A stretch of 64,000 nucleotides of DNA from Nematostella vectensis. Its lineage: Eukaryota; Cnidaria; Anthozoa; Actiniaria; Edwardsiidae. The notes beneath the pieces were generated by a model. The model had not been told where the DNA came from, searched no databases, and saw only the letters and a program-made list of their open reading frames with translations. The stretch spans positions 7,067,459 through 7,131,458 of the forward strand of contig NC_064039.1 of assembly GCF_932526225.1 (NCBI RefSeq), written 5' to 3'. The translations under genes were made by a program, and so were the position numbers. Positions within the stretch are counted from its first letter, which is position 1. Each line of letters opens with the position of its first letter. This document shows, piece by piece, positions 33,096-46,341 of this stretch.

Positions 33096-36000
33096 ATGGC
33101 TGAAACGATAGAGAAGGATTCGCTTGTCCTTGCTGAGGGCTCATCAGGGTCAAAGACGAAGCCTTCGAAGCGCTTTTCGGCTAATACGTCAACGAGTTCG
33201 CCTGCGAATGCTTCGTGGCTTGTAGGTGATGTGGTCTGGTCTAAGATCCCAGGACATCCATGGTGGCCTTCTATGGTGGCTTACGACCCGAATAGTGCTG
33301 TGTACTTCCGATATAAGGGTAGAGCGAGGTACTATCATGTGCAATTTTTTGGTCAAGACCCCGTGCGAGGCTGGGCCTCCGAAAGATCAGTCATGAAGTT
33401 CGAAGGTATATTACTAAACACATCACCGTTTTATTTAGGCCTTGTCATATCAGCAGTTAACGGAAAGGACTTGTGTATGATAGTTATACTCTAGGTGTTA
33501 TCCAACTCTAGATATATCGACACAATTAGCGCTTATCGGTCGCAACATCACAGTCGAAATCCTAGGGTTTTAGTTGTGATTTCGTAGGTCCGGCCCCCAT
33601 TCTCGCTCGGTCGAACGAAAGAGCAGTGTTTCGCGTTAGAAACTCATTTTGTTTCGAAACGATTTCTCCGGGTAAGCCCTTAATCAAGCAGCCATGGGAC
33701 AACTCCAGGGCAATATTTGGTAGTTTCAAGATCCAGTTTGTAAGCTTTTTATGTAAAAAGGAATGCGGGCAGCATTATTAATTGGAGGCTCATTATTGTT
33801 TTAGAACTTAGGATTCGCCATTTCTTCACGGAGTACCCGACCAAGCCGAGAGCGCATGGCAAAAACATAAGCAGCTGTTTCTCGCGGATTTAGTGATCTG
33901 ACTATCCCATTCTACTATTTTTCCTCTTTCTTGTCAGTTCGCCCTCATTTGTCAACACTGGGCCAAACTAATCTTGTATTTTCCCGCTTTAGATGTGCAA
34001 AATATTCAATATGCTCTGGCTGGTTGGTGCCAGCCCCAAAATAGAAGCACTATTATTGCGCTTGTGTTTTCCCGCCGAAACGAGTGGGCAAATTAAAGGC
34101 ACCCTAGCGGTGTAATTTATATGCATGCCGATCTCGAAATATTGTATTTATTTGTGCTCTAAATGACCCTAAAATATCGCGGTAATAAAGTAAAATTAAA
34201 ATTTTGGAATGATCATAATTGCATTTCACACATTTTTGACAGATTCTTATGTCTATTATTATTTATTGTGTTTACTCTAGACATCTATCGTGTAGTTTAT
34301 TTTATAGATCTAAATAGAAAATGTGGATTTTTTCCTATTATTTCACCCTATTTAGACTGGGCTTTTTTTGAGCTGTCTGACTGGTTTCATGGACTGCTTA
34401 GGCTATGACCATCTCACTTACAGACGATGATCACCAGCATGCAAAGATGCCCTATTTTGGGTGTGGTCGACACAATTATGACAACCCAATGACGTCATAA
34501 AAACGATTTTAAGCTATTCTTTCAAATATTGCCTTAAATTATCAGATATCAGGTTGAAATCATCTTGCATCATTCAGATATGTCAGAATCAACCTTTTTA
34601 CGGCTTTACAATGCAAAAAGGCCATTTACAATCAATCCGCCATCTTGGGTCCTCCATCTTGGATTCTTATGATTTTTGCAAAAGAAAAAAATCTGGAATT
34701 ATTACAGAAAAAAAGTATTTGCATGCATGTATTGCTGCTCATAATTATGATAAATGCATAATGTTAGCTTTTAAAGTGTCATCTTAGTAAATTTAGTGAT
34801 TAAAAACAGCTTTGATCTCCGTGTGCACTAGGATCTTGAGGGCACAAGCCACTGTGGCTAATTTTAAGCTAAATGAATTAGCCTCAATGATGGGGAATTA
34901 GCCACAACCGAGAAGTTATAGCGAACAATTTAATCAAAATACCTTATTGGTCTCTTTAAATTCGCGACATTTAATCCCCACAAAATCCTATTCCTATGAA
35001 CTTTAGTATAGCAAAATTTAATATGCTTTCCGTTTTGTTTCCTTTGTTTTTTTTAATGAGGACCAAGACCAAGTTTTGCGAAATTGAAAATGATTTTGAA
35101 CACAAATTGCAAAATCTTAAAAAAATATGCAGATCCTTTTTTTGCGAAATTAAGTTGCCCACGAAATATGGTAACCAATAGTAACTGGACATTGTAAAGA
35201 ATTATCCTCTTCGTGAAAATATTAAGCTACCCGGAACTAGAAAACTGCGCAAAACGAGAGAGAGTTCATTCTTCGGCCTTTCCATCAGTACATTATTTTG
35301 ACGTATTAGAAATAACATGGAGCGTCTCCTCGACATGTCAATGGCATCAAACCTCCGCAGATAGATTTTAGGAAAAGTCACCAAGATTTAGCCTCTTCGC
35401 TGCTATGGTTCAAAAGTTATAGCAATTTTCAGGGGGGGGCTTTAATAGCCCCACCCCCCCATCTGAATAGGGTTAACTTTTTCCTTTCATTCTGGAATAG
35501 GAATGGTTGGTAGAGAATGTTCAGAATAGCATTTCTGCTACACGATTCATTCTGCTACAGGTAGCAGAGTAGATGTGTGGCCTTCATTCCATTCCGGAAT
35601 GGGAACGCGGGATAAATGAACATACGTTTTTTTCTATTCTAATCATTCTCATTCAGGAATCATGAGTAAAAAACGTGTTTATATGCTCAATTTAGAACCC
35701 TAGGCACTCTGCTCAAGCCAGTCAGCATGTCAAAGAAATGCTTTGCTGTTCATCAGATTATGCCAAAAAATCAACAAGCTTTGGAGATTGTTTAATCAAA
35801 ACTAATTCTTGTACTATGGCTAACTTTCTTAAAATTTCCTTCTGACAATGGTAGCAAGTGCAAGACTGTTATTATCAGGATGTTTGAAATGTTATGATTT
35901 CCAGTCACATTTTTTTACATGCTGCTATTTTGCTGGTTTTAATTTTCACTGCATTTTATTTTTATAGGGAAAGATCATTTTGAAGCCTCTATGCACAACA

Positions 36001-39000
36001 AAAAACACCAAGTTGCATCAAAACGTATCGCACTTTGGGAAACTGCTGTAAAAGTGGCTGAAAAGGCACTGCCTATGAACAGACAAGAGCGACAACTGTG
36101 TTTCACCTTTAAGTACTTTGATAAGAACGAGAAAAAGGGAAAAAGAAAAGCAATAAATGGAGTGAGAACAGAGGGTCAATATTTCGCACCCAAACCTGAT
36201 CATATTCACCCAGAGGTTTTACCAAATCTAAATGGACACTCTGAAAGCACAGAGAGGGAGGGAGACAAAACAACTAAGTTAAAAGGACAAAAGAAAAGAA
36301 AGCAAAAAAGCATAGAAGATACTAATGATGTTGTTAAAACGGATCAAGTGACTGTTAAGGAAGATCTAGAAACAGCTGTAGTAAAGATTTCACCAAAGAG
36401 AAAACGTATACGAAAACCAAAAGTACATGAGGATGAAATCGTTGATAAGTTTGTTGTTAAGCTACATGGGATTGAGGAGCCACCGCAAACACCGCCAAGA
36501 TTGAATGGGAGCTTTCCTGGGTCACCAGTAAATGGAGAGGTCTCTCCAAACACTGCCCTGAAGCTTAAGATTCGTAAGGTCAGACCGTCTCTAGATGGCA
36601 AAGAAGGAAATAAAAATCACCACCGTCTTTCAAAGGAAAAAGAGACTTTTATAATTGTTAAAGACCTAGAACACTCAGAAGATAGCACAGACAGTGGTGT
36701 GAATGGAGTTTGTCAATTGCAGTCTCCTGTTGATGCAAAACAGACTAGCTCTTCAAGTGCAGATGAGGGACCCAGGAAAAAGAAAAGGCGACGGAAACTG
36801 TCTGAGGGTGTTATGCCCCAGGATTACTCTATTCAAGAGGATAAGAGGAAATTCAAGAAAAATAACAAGGAGGGCAAAGGTACCATTCAGAGCAAAAGTG
36901 CAAAGGAAAGCAAGGTTACCACCAAGAAGAGCAAAGCTGGCAAGGAGAGCAGTGTTAACAAGAAGGTTAAAGCTGTGCCAAAGGCAAAGGTGGCTAATAA
37001 AAGCTCAGAGAAAACAAAGAAGGTAAAACCAGTTGAAAAACCTCACGACCAAGTGTCAAGCTCAGCAGATATATTAGCAGTAAGTGAAAGTAAGAAGCCA
37101 ATAAATGGTTTTCCTGATGTGACTCGCAGCCTTGTTTCAAGTATGGATGATGACACAAGTAGTACAAAGAGCAGTACTATTTCTAAGGTCAGAAAAGACA
37201 AAGGAGACAAAGAGTCAGAAGCTGTTTGTGCTGTTTGTGAGCAAGTGAATGACTTGATGTTTTGCGGCGACTGTAACAGTGCCTATCACCCGGACTGTAT
37301 TGGTTTAAGCACGGCCCCAAAAGGGAAATTCAAATGCGATGAATGTACATCTGGTGTTCATTCTTGTTTTGTCTGTCGGCAAACTGGGGACGTTAAAGCT
37401 TGCAGCCAACCACTGTGCTCTAAATTTTACCACAAGGAATGCTTGCAGTCGTACAAATGTTCCAAGATTGATGGTGATCGCATCTACTGTCCTTTACACT
37501 TTTGCAGCACTTGTATATCAAACAAGACCCCTGTTAATAGGGGTAGGCTGACAAAATGCATCCGGTGTCCCACTGCTTACCATGCAGGGTGCCTAGTCGC
37601 GGGGTGCATGCCAATCACGTCACATCTAATGGTGTGTGCCAAACACTTCTTGCCGAATAAGAGCAAAGCCCATCACACTCACGTCAATGTGAATTGGTGC
37701 TTTGTGTGTTCTATTGGCGGCACATTGATTTGTTGTGAGAGTTGCCCTGCAGCTTTTCATCCTGAGTGCATCAGCTATGAAGGCATACCTGAGGGCCGTT
37801 TTTACTGTAAGGACTGTGTGGAGGGCAAATCATTACTGTATGGTGACATTGTTTGGGTCAAGCTTGGAATGTACAGGTAAAAAGACTTTTTAATCAGATG
37901 TTTGACAATAATTTAATGCATCCAGGAGTTTAGTTTATTTGTTTTGTCTACACTACAGCCAATTTCTTTTTAGGGTGTTGTAGTTGCAACAAGTTGCTGT
38001 ATGTGCAAGGTTGTCTCTGATTGCTGGGGGTCAGCAAATTTCTCCTGCTGGGAAAAAAGCCACCTGAATCATGCTAAATTATCACTTTTTTATACTTATT
38101 ACCATACAAATAGAACTAACAGCATAGAATTCTTTGGTTTATAAGTTTGGCATGTCTGTTGTTAGATGGTGGCCAGCAATGATTTGTAATCCCCGAGATG
38201 TGCCTACCAACATCCAGTCAATGCGTCACCAGCCTGGCGAGTTCCCTGTCATGTTCTTGGGGTCACATGACTTCTATTGGATCCACAAGGGGAGGGTGTT
38301 CAGCTACCAGGATGGGGACAAAGGCACAGAATCTGGAAATAACAAATATCTTGCCAAAGTTTTCAAAAAAGGTGAGAAAGCAGAAGATCCACAAGAGAAG
38401 GGGGTGAATTAGAGGTGTCAGACATAAGCTTGTGATTTATTTGTTATTTTACCCTAATCAAAGAGACAAACTTTTTTTACTCAAAAAGGTGGGATATTCA
38501 TCTTCCCCTATGTATTCTTCTTCCTCTACGGATTCTCACAAAGCAGCCAACTTGGGTTTGTAATTATCTTATTATTTTGCTATTTCTATAGCACTTGTTG
38601 AGGCGAAAGAGAAATACGATGAGTGGAAAAAGGCAAGAGAGGACAAAGCTGAGCAGGATCTTCAGAGGTTTTGCAAAAAGCCACCACAGTATAAACATAT
38701 TAAGGTCAGTGTTACTTGGCTTTTCTTTAATGAAGGCAAATCATGCTGCCATTTTATGCTTCCGCTTAATGGTGAGTCACACAAAGCATCCATTTCCAAT
38801 TCGGCTAACTCAAGCAAGTAACCAAGATATTTTCAATCAAATATCATCAACAATGTATTAGACTTCACTTGTAGATTGTTATGATGGGTTGCTTGAGTTA
38901 TCATGGGCTTGCGTTGTATTCTAATCTTTTGTGTTTGCATTGTACATGACAAAGTCAACATCTTCCAGGGTTTAAAATAGCGGCCAGCTGCCAGCAATAA

Positions 39001-42000
39001 CTGCCTGTTGTCTGGTCTTTGCCGTTTTTTTTTTCTCTCAAAGTATTGAAAAATAGAATTAAAGTTAAAAGCTAAAAAGTGCTTCTGTTTTTATTCTTGA
39101 AACGGTCAGAATTAAGTTTGACATTTTGTGTAGTTATCATATCAAGCTGTCTCTCCAATCGTCAGGATTAGACAGAGTTTAGTTTTCTATGTTATTTTCT
39201 CCAGGAAATAAGGACTCCTAAGGAACGATTCAAAATTTATAAACTGTGTTTACTCAAATTAAGTAAACTCTTGTGTTATGCACAAATATTTTTTTTTGTT
39301 GTTGTTGTTGTTGTTGTTAAGGAAAAATGTATTTAGGAACATTAAAACTGCTTAATATTGACATTTTTTTCAGGTATAAAATCATAATTTCAAATTGATT
39401 TATCAGTTGTTACACTAGGGACAAAATTTTAATATCTCTTAGGGAAGCTGCATGTTTTCCCCAAAACGAAACAAAGTGTGTGAAAAATGTATTTAATCGC
39501 TGGTGTAGTAGGATCACTCTGTATTCCCTTCTCATATTTTTAGTATGCAGCCTTTTTTCCGAAATCTACAAGACCGGAAAAATCTAGCAGATTTAAAAAA
39601 AAAACTTATTTTGAACCCTGATCTTCCACTGAAATGCAAACTCTCTTTAGACCAACAAGTGCACCACAGCACAGAGAATAATCCTTGACCCGAGTGAGAT
39701 GCCGGTGTGTGAGTGTACCCCTGATCAGGCTTGTGGACAAGACGCCAACTGCCTGAACCTCATGCTGCAGTTTGAGTGTGTTGCATCTAGATGTCCGGCA
39801 GGAGACAAATGTCAGAACCAGAGGTTCCAAAAGCGCCAATATGTGGACTGTGAGCCATTCCGGGCACACTCCAGAGGATGGGGCCTACGATCAAAGCAAG
39901 GTACTTGTGGGCCTTTCGAAAATTTGACTCTTAAACCAATTTTGTAAACTTTGGAATAAGACATACAAGAAAGTTTTGTTGCTGATCATATGTAATAGGT
40001 ACCAGTAGCTGTACATTATAGGTTTATGGGGAGAAAGGATGTAGGAAAACTTTTTAGAACACATTACACTATCCAGTAGGGGATCTCTATAATGATACAA
40101 GTTCCAAGGCTACATTTCAGCAAATATTGTTTTTGTAAAAGTACTGAAAAACTTGTTCAGTCAATTAAAATTTCTAGGTGAAAGCAAAATCTTTCAAACA
40201 AAATCTTCTGGTTGAATAATAAAGTGTCTTTATTTTTCACCTGATAGCTATCAAGAAAGGGACGTTTGTCATAGAGTATGTGGGAGAGCTGATAGATGAT
40301 GCCACCTGTCGGGAACGCGTCAAGAAGGGTGACGATGACACTAACTATTACATGCTTACCATCGACAAGGATTGCATCATAGATGCTGGCCCCATGGGCA
40401 ATCTCTCACGATTTATGAACCATAGCTGTTACCCAAACTGTGAGACTCAAAAGTGGACTGTGAATGGGGAAGTACGTGTTGGTCTCTTTACATCACGGGA
40501 TGTTGAGTCACAGGAGGAGCTAACCTTTGATTACTGTTTGGACTGCCATGGTGAGCTGTGTGGACATTTGTACTGTACAAATGTTGTTATGTTTCATTTA
40601 TGTGTTTGGGCTGTTATGGTGAGCTAGGGATATTTGTACTGTGCAAATACAGTGGAACCTGGATTTTACGATACGCCTCAGGGGAAAGAAAATGTATTGT
40701 AAAATCGAGGTATCGTTCCAAAGAGGTCCTCGATTTTGCAATATAAAGAAAAATCTATTGAAAATATTATTGTAGCGAGGTCGAGTTAATAATCAACCTT
40801 TACAAAGTAACTGTGCTCTTGAGTAAGATTGTTCAGTTACTTTCTGTAAGACTGTAACCTGTCTAAACAAGATCTCTCAAGTAAAAAAATCATTTGTAAT
40901 GTATCAACTGAAATGTACGTTTGTGTTGTCTTTTGTTTTTCTGTCTTCGTTGATAGTCAGAATCAGTAAAATCGTTGTATCAAGGTCAAAATTACGCTTG
41001 GGAAAACAAATTTGGTATCGTAAAATCGAGAATATTGTTGTATCTAATATTGTTAGATCGAGGTAATTTCTTATACATTTCACTGTATTCCCGCCGGGGG
41101 AAAGAAACACCATCGTAAAACCTGGGTTATCGTAGAATCCAATGTCGTAAAATCCAGGTTCCACTGTATTGGCATATTTCATGTATGGGTTAATCTTACT
41201 CAGTGAAATACCAACTTAAGGGCCTATGGTATTATCTTGTTGCTACAAATCACTGTTGCTATGAAAGAGAAAAGCGCTACATTTGATTAAATAGACTAAA
41301 ATTGCAGCGTGTCCTCCAAGTTGATCCCGTGGCCCAGTGGTTAGCACCTTTGACTCATAAGCAAGTGCTCCGGGTCCATTCCCTGGTTGAGTCATTTATT
41401 TTATTTTTTTCAAAACTCCAGTTCTAACTTATTTTTTTAACTTTTTTTCCCAAGAAATTATATAAACTTTCAACATTTTGTAAAAGAAAATTCAATTTTT
41501 ATATGTTTTTAATTTAAAGAATCAAAATAGATGGCGAATAAACAAGATGGCGTCCATTTCCGCGCCAGAAAAACATGTTAATTTTGAACATTTTACAACA
41601 ATTGTGAATCACTCAAACCATTGATATTACCAAATATGGTGTTTTCAAAGAACATAAAAATTCGCCATTTCTCGCGGTGTCAAAATTTCGCAAATCGGAT
41701 GTGTGAAGTTTTAGAGAATAGTAATGTTAAAATATTTCTGCAAAAAATATGATGTTAGATTTGAACAGTAGCTTCTCCAACACCTTTTTCTGTTCTAGGT
41801 CACATGACCATTAGAGGGGTCAGATGACATCATCACTTGTGTCATTTATGTCTAAAACACTTAAGTTGAAAGTTCCAAGAGATTTGACAAAAAACAGAAG
41901 CTTTTATAAAACAAACAAATTTCCCTAGCAACGGACTCAAAAGATAAAACAGTAGGCCCTTAACTGTGGGATTAATTTAAGTTCATGAAGGGAGTAAAAG

Positions 42001-44159
42001 TGTGTTGCAAAAAGTGTTATCTTGACAATTTGAATTGTGCTTGTGTGTAAGGGGGCTAGCCCTTTATTTGCTTATTTGGTATTTGTATGAATTGTTTTCA
42101 ATAATGTGAGCCTCTCAATGATCACTTCCATCAATCACTTATAAATGGTTATTATCTTAGGTAATGAGAAAAAGAAGTGTCACTGTGGATCTCAGAATTG
42201 CAGTGGCTTTCTTGGGGTGCGGCCCAAAACTCAGAATGCACAAATGAATGAAGATAAAGCCAAGAATGCTGCCTTGAAGCGCAGGAAGAGGAAACCGAAA
42301 AAGCCTGCAGTTAAACAAGGTGATTGGGTTTATTTAAGGCACCATGAATAACTGTAAGGGTGACCTTGACGCACACAGAGATCACCTTAACTACATATGT
42401 AACTTTTTCCTGGTCATGTCGAGTTGTCTTTATTTTGGGATGACTAGCTTTGTCTGCCTTAAAATAAGGCAAAAACTATGGTCATAGCGTTCAGGTTAGC
42501 AACTGACAAGCTGTCAATAAAAACAATCACTTTGTCACCCATATTATGTAGTATCCCAACCTGCCCAAGAGCCTATTGTAAACTTGAATGAATAAATATT
42601 GAAGTAAATTTACAATGGACAAAAATATAAATTGATCAATTAATTGGTATCCTGTTGCATTTAAGACAAGGCCAATAAAATTAAAGCAAAACTCACTTAA
42701 CATTTTCTGTTGAGATCCACCAGATACCTCCAGAAGAGCAGACTCTGCATACAATGTAAACCCAACTGAACTGCTTAACTCTGCCACTGAACCTAAACAC
42801 GTGGAGCAACCTGCTCTTGTAAAGCTAACCAGCTGTTCTGATGTGGAGTCCTCTGAAATGGGGCTGGATTATAACGCTGCTAGCCCTCCTATTAAGTTGA
42901 CTGGCTCATCACCTCTCAACAGTGTGCTTCCTTGGACTACCTATGATCCACTTGAGGAGCTAGCTAAAATGTAACTTGATGTAAAATGATGTGTTGAAAG
43001 GTTGGAATAATTAGAATGCAAAAATTAAACAAAAAGAAACCTATTAGAATATAAATAACATGAATAGCTTTCTTTAAAAAAATTACTATCATAGTGAATT
43101 ACTCATGAGACGTAATAATGTCCCATTGTACACCCATTATAACCTTTTTTTAGCTAATAAGTAAAAGTAAAGAACAAATAAAATAAGTTGAAAAATATAA
43201 TTATTATACACAGACAATGATCAAATTGACACCAAGGCTAAATGCTATTCAAATTTAATTAAGTGACTAGTTATTAAAGATGTTTATGAAGAGTTCGTGT
43301 CTACCAATCATTTAAATTAAAACTAAGCAAGCTGTAGATGTTGTTGCACCATTTAAACAGTAATATGTAGGGACTTCTCTGCCCGTTTAGAAAAGTTTAG
43401 GGAGCTTAGCTCATCAGGATGCCACTATACTACTAGTTCATTTGAGTGTGGCAAAATATTGTTGGCATCAAAATGTGCTTCATAATTCCTTTTTTTAAAC
43501 TCTACTCTTAACTATTTTTGTCACTCAATTTCTTATTAGTTCTTATAGATATATGTATAAACCTTATCGCAATAAACAGTGCATGCAATGTAAGTTTTAA
43601 TTATCACAGCTACTATTTTTGTCAAGTGTTTTCCTAGCAAATAATGTTCAGTAAAATTATTCAGCTTAGTGGATCTATCCTAATACGATACAGATCCGAT
43701 GGATCTATCCTAATACAAGACATGTTTGTCCCCCTAGTACATGAAGATGATTGCTTCATCTGCGGCGATGGAGGCCAGCTCATCATGTGTGACCGAAGTG
43801 GCTGCCTCAAATGCTACCATGTTGACTGCCTGAACCTTGATAAGAAGCCTCAAGGCCGGTGGCAGTGTCCCTGGCACTTCTGTGACAACTGCGGCAAGCG
43901 GGCCACTGTCCTCTGCTCAGAGTGTCCCAACTCATTCTGCAGGAGCCACGCCCAAGGGCAGATCAACAGCACTGACAAGAATACCTTCCTTTGCACAGAC
44001 CATGTAGACGAGGTTCTTCCTGGAATGACTGATAAGTTCCTGGCCACCGACCAAGTGCTGAACGCCCTTGACCTCATCAACGGGGACCTTACTGGTATTA
44101 GGCCCACCGAGCTCGACCATTTGCAGCAGAAGCCTGAGTACCTTGAGCTGGGTTCCTGA
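33096..44159 (+). CDS. NSD: NSD-family histone H3K36 methyltransferase, complete
   Basis: Exons: 33096-33405, 35968-37876, 38166-38371, 38592-38704, 39651-39900, 40248-40550, 42161-42319, optional 42715-42970, and a last exon from 43670 (after the optional exon) or 43738 (after skipping) to 44159. All are in frame: 1331 or 1223 aa. Domain order: PWWP (~41-103, [11 protein letters not shown]), a long Lys-rich linker, PHD fingers (from ~520, [18 protein letters not shown]), a second PWWP (~722, RWWPAMICN), AWS ([10 protein letters not shown]...[10 protein letters not shown]), SET ([36 protein letters not shown]), post-SET ([13 protein letters not shown]) and a C-terminal PHD plus C5HCH ([15 protein letters not shown]). 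This is the exact NSD1/2/3 architecture. The protein is nuclear and deposits H3K36me1/2. Catalytic NHSC and Tyr motifs are intact. Which vertebrate paralogue is nearest cannot be judged; a pre-duplication single gene is likely. Confidence 0.93.
39297..39319 (+). repeat. (TTG)n microsatellite
   Basis: Seven to eight TTG/GTT units in the NSD intron before the AWS exon. Confidence 0.85.
40650..41166. mobile_element. pogo/Tigger-like MITE in an NSD intron
   Basis: A 517-bp element has ends CAGTGGAACCTGGATTTTAC and the inverse GTAAAATCCAGGTTCCACTG, flanked by TA on both sides (40648-40649 and 41167-41168). CAGTGGAACCT ends with a TA duplication are typical of pogo-like Tc1/mariner elements. Two inner TATCGTAAAATCGAG-like blocks occur. 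No transposase frame is present. Confidence 0.85.
41323..41393 (+). pseudogene. tRNA-like sequence (Met CAT anticodon), pseudogene or SINE head
   Basis: An A-box-like TGGCCCAGTGG starts at position 8, an anticodon loop CTCATAA has a partly paired stem, and a good T-arm follows (CCGGG, 7-nt loop, CCTGG). The T loop TCCATTC departs from TTCRANY and the acceptor stem has at least two mismatches, so it is not a functional tRNA. A T-rich run follows, consistent with a tRNA-derived SINE. It lies in the NSD intron. Confidence 0.45.
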
Positions 44160-45745
44160 TGCCACAAATTCATACTTACGCCTTTTATGACCATATCCTG
44201 GACAGGATTTTATTATATTAAGTTTGACAGATAAGGAAACATGGAGACAACGCATTGATATGCAATTGTTATTTACCTTCAACGCTTTGTCTTCCTGTAC
44301 ACCTTGACTCAGATTATTTTCATCACAACTTATGTAATTTATTAGGACTGAAAGAGTTTCTGTGAGCAGAAAGACTCTGGACTTTGCCATATCTCCCATG
44401 GTCATCTTCAAGTTGCAATGTTGTGGCAGATTGAACTTCTTTAAGCTCTAGTACGGTAACAATTAGCTCGCCTTATTTCTTACATCTGTAGCTAGTTGAT
44501 ATTTTAATTAAGTATTTTATCTATATGTATATCTGAAGAAAGAACACAAGCAAAAAGAAACATGTTTTTTTTCCGCCTGCTAAATGCTAAACGTCAAAGT
44601 CCATCAAGACAGAATATATTTTTTTTATATTTGGTGGGTACAGTTCAATCACATTGAGGGTCTTTCCATTCTAAAGTATGATGTTTCAACCATCGCATTT
44701 TATTTCGGAGCTTCTGAGTAATTTATTTCCTGTGGCTATTGCGTCTCTTGTCGCCAAAATTTGCGCATTTGATTTTCACATTTGTGACTGGCAGAGACCT
44801 CACGACAAGAACGTTCAAGCGTCAATATTAAAGGCCAGTTAGCCGGTTATGATTTATTTAACCTAGCGAAATCAACCAACTCGGACATCTGAAGTAAAAA
44901 GTAGTTTTAGTTTGTTACACAATGCGTGCCTTTAAAATCCAAATGTACAGTAGTAAGTATTTAATTATTGTAGTGTTTTTATGACTCCAAGTCATTAAGA
45001 TGTATAAACTTGACGTTTACTTGATTATTAAAGTTTTAGATGATGATGATGACACTTGTGTCATCCCGAAATAAATCCTGCTCACGTCTGCGTACACTCC
45101 ATAGACGTAACACAGGCTCCCCAACTTATGCGCATGAACGCTCATGGGGATCGGCAATGCATATATACACCTATTCCAATTAAGGTTGACTCTGGAAATG
45201 GAAAATGATGAATGCCTAGAGCACCACTGGTTAGGGAAAACAAGTCTTGTATCTTTGTAACATTCAGTGAGGCTAAATTAAGTTTGTAGCGAGGGTCATA
45301 AAATGATTAAACGCAGTTTTAATACAAGAAGACATTATCATAGGCCAAACTTTGTTCCATTTATAGTCAAACGTAATTGATATAGGTGTATTTACGTCTT
45401 TGAAGTAGCATTTTCACCTCAAAACAAGCCCAATTTACCCACCTAAAATACGAGAAAAAGAAACCAACCGCTGCAAAGAGGGAAGAAAAACTTTATTTCT
45501 AATCTGATTTTAAAGAATAAAGTGAAAGGACAAATATGTTTTTTTTTCTATATTCATGTATTTTTCGGTTGTTTGACCACTCGGGAGCCTGTGGACGTAC
45601 ATGCCGCATACATCACATGAAATAAATGTTTGGACGATTTATAATAGTAAAATAGCTGGCAAGCAAATTACAATCCCAACAAATGATTTAGCTCGCGTGG
45701 ATTGGCCATTTTTGTTTCAACAGATGTTTTTTTAATAACATGAAG
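44160..45745. other. NSD 3' UTR and intergenic sequence
   Basis: No open frame is supported. AATAAA-like signals occur near 45071 (CGAAATAAATCC); the first ~900 bp are probably 3' UTR. A short ATG/GAT run lies near 45043. Confidence 0.45.
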
Positions 45746-46076
45746 GATAAAAACAGAAGCAAGGTTTTGCCAACGTTTCGGACTTTATTGAGTCCTTCAG
45801 GGCGGTTACATAAAGTCAGTTAGATCACGCGTATAAATATAGTTGTGAACGGTGCGCACGCTCTGTAGAATACATGAGATGATTCTTTTCTAAGTTAGAC
45901 AAAGCCCCCCCCCCCCCCCCCCCCTTATTATTATTAATTTTTCACAACCACCGACATATTATCTATGCGGGACACCAAGTAACTCTAGAGAGACATATTT
46001 TCGCAAGAGCTAAGCCACTGAAGAAGGACGCAATAAAGCCCGAAACGTTGGCAAAATCTCGCTTCTGTTTTTGTCC
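45745..46076. repeat. Inverted pair of retroelement ends with hammerhead-like core
   Basis: Two copies of an ~58-bp sequence face each other (minus 45801-45745, plus 46018-46076). Each reads CTGAAG(A)...GGAC-CAATAAAG-CCGAAAC followed by GTTGGCAAAA and GCTTCTGTTTTT. The order CTGAAGA, short stem-loop, GAAAC resembles the catalytic core of hammerhead ribozymes reported in Penelope-like retroelements. The right copy keeps CTGAAGA but has a weakened stem; the left copy has a perfect 5-bp stem but a shortened core. A poly-C run lies between them. Confidence 0.5.
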
Positions 46077-46341
46077 TACATTTTATTAATTGACATTTTT
46101 CTCCACGGTTAATTGCATCTACTTCGGATCCAGAAACGTCGCTGTTTGGTCTTGTTTTTATTTATAATCACAACAGACATGGTTTTAAATGTCGCGCGCA
46201 AACGCACTAAGTGATGACGTAACAGACGTGATAATCAGTGCGTGCGCGCGAACACAGCCAACGGAAACCCTTGACGCGTCCTAACAAAAACAACGATCTC
46301 TCGACAAATTTGAGATACCCGCCTTCGCTTCGGATCACAAA

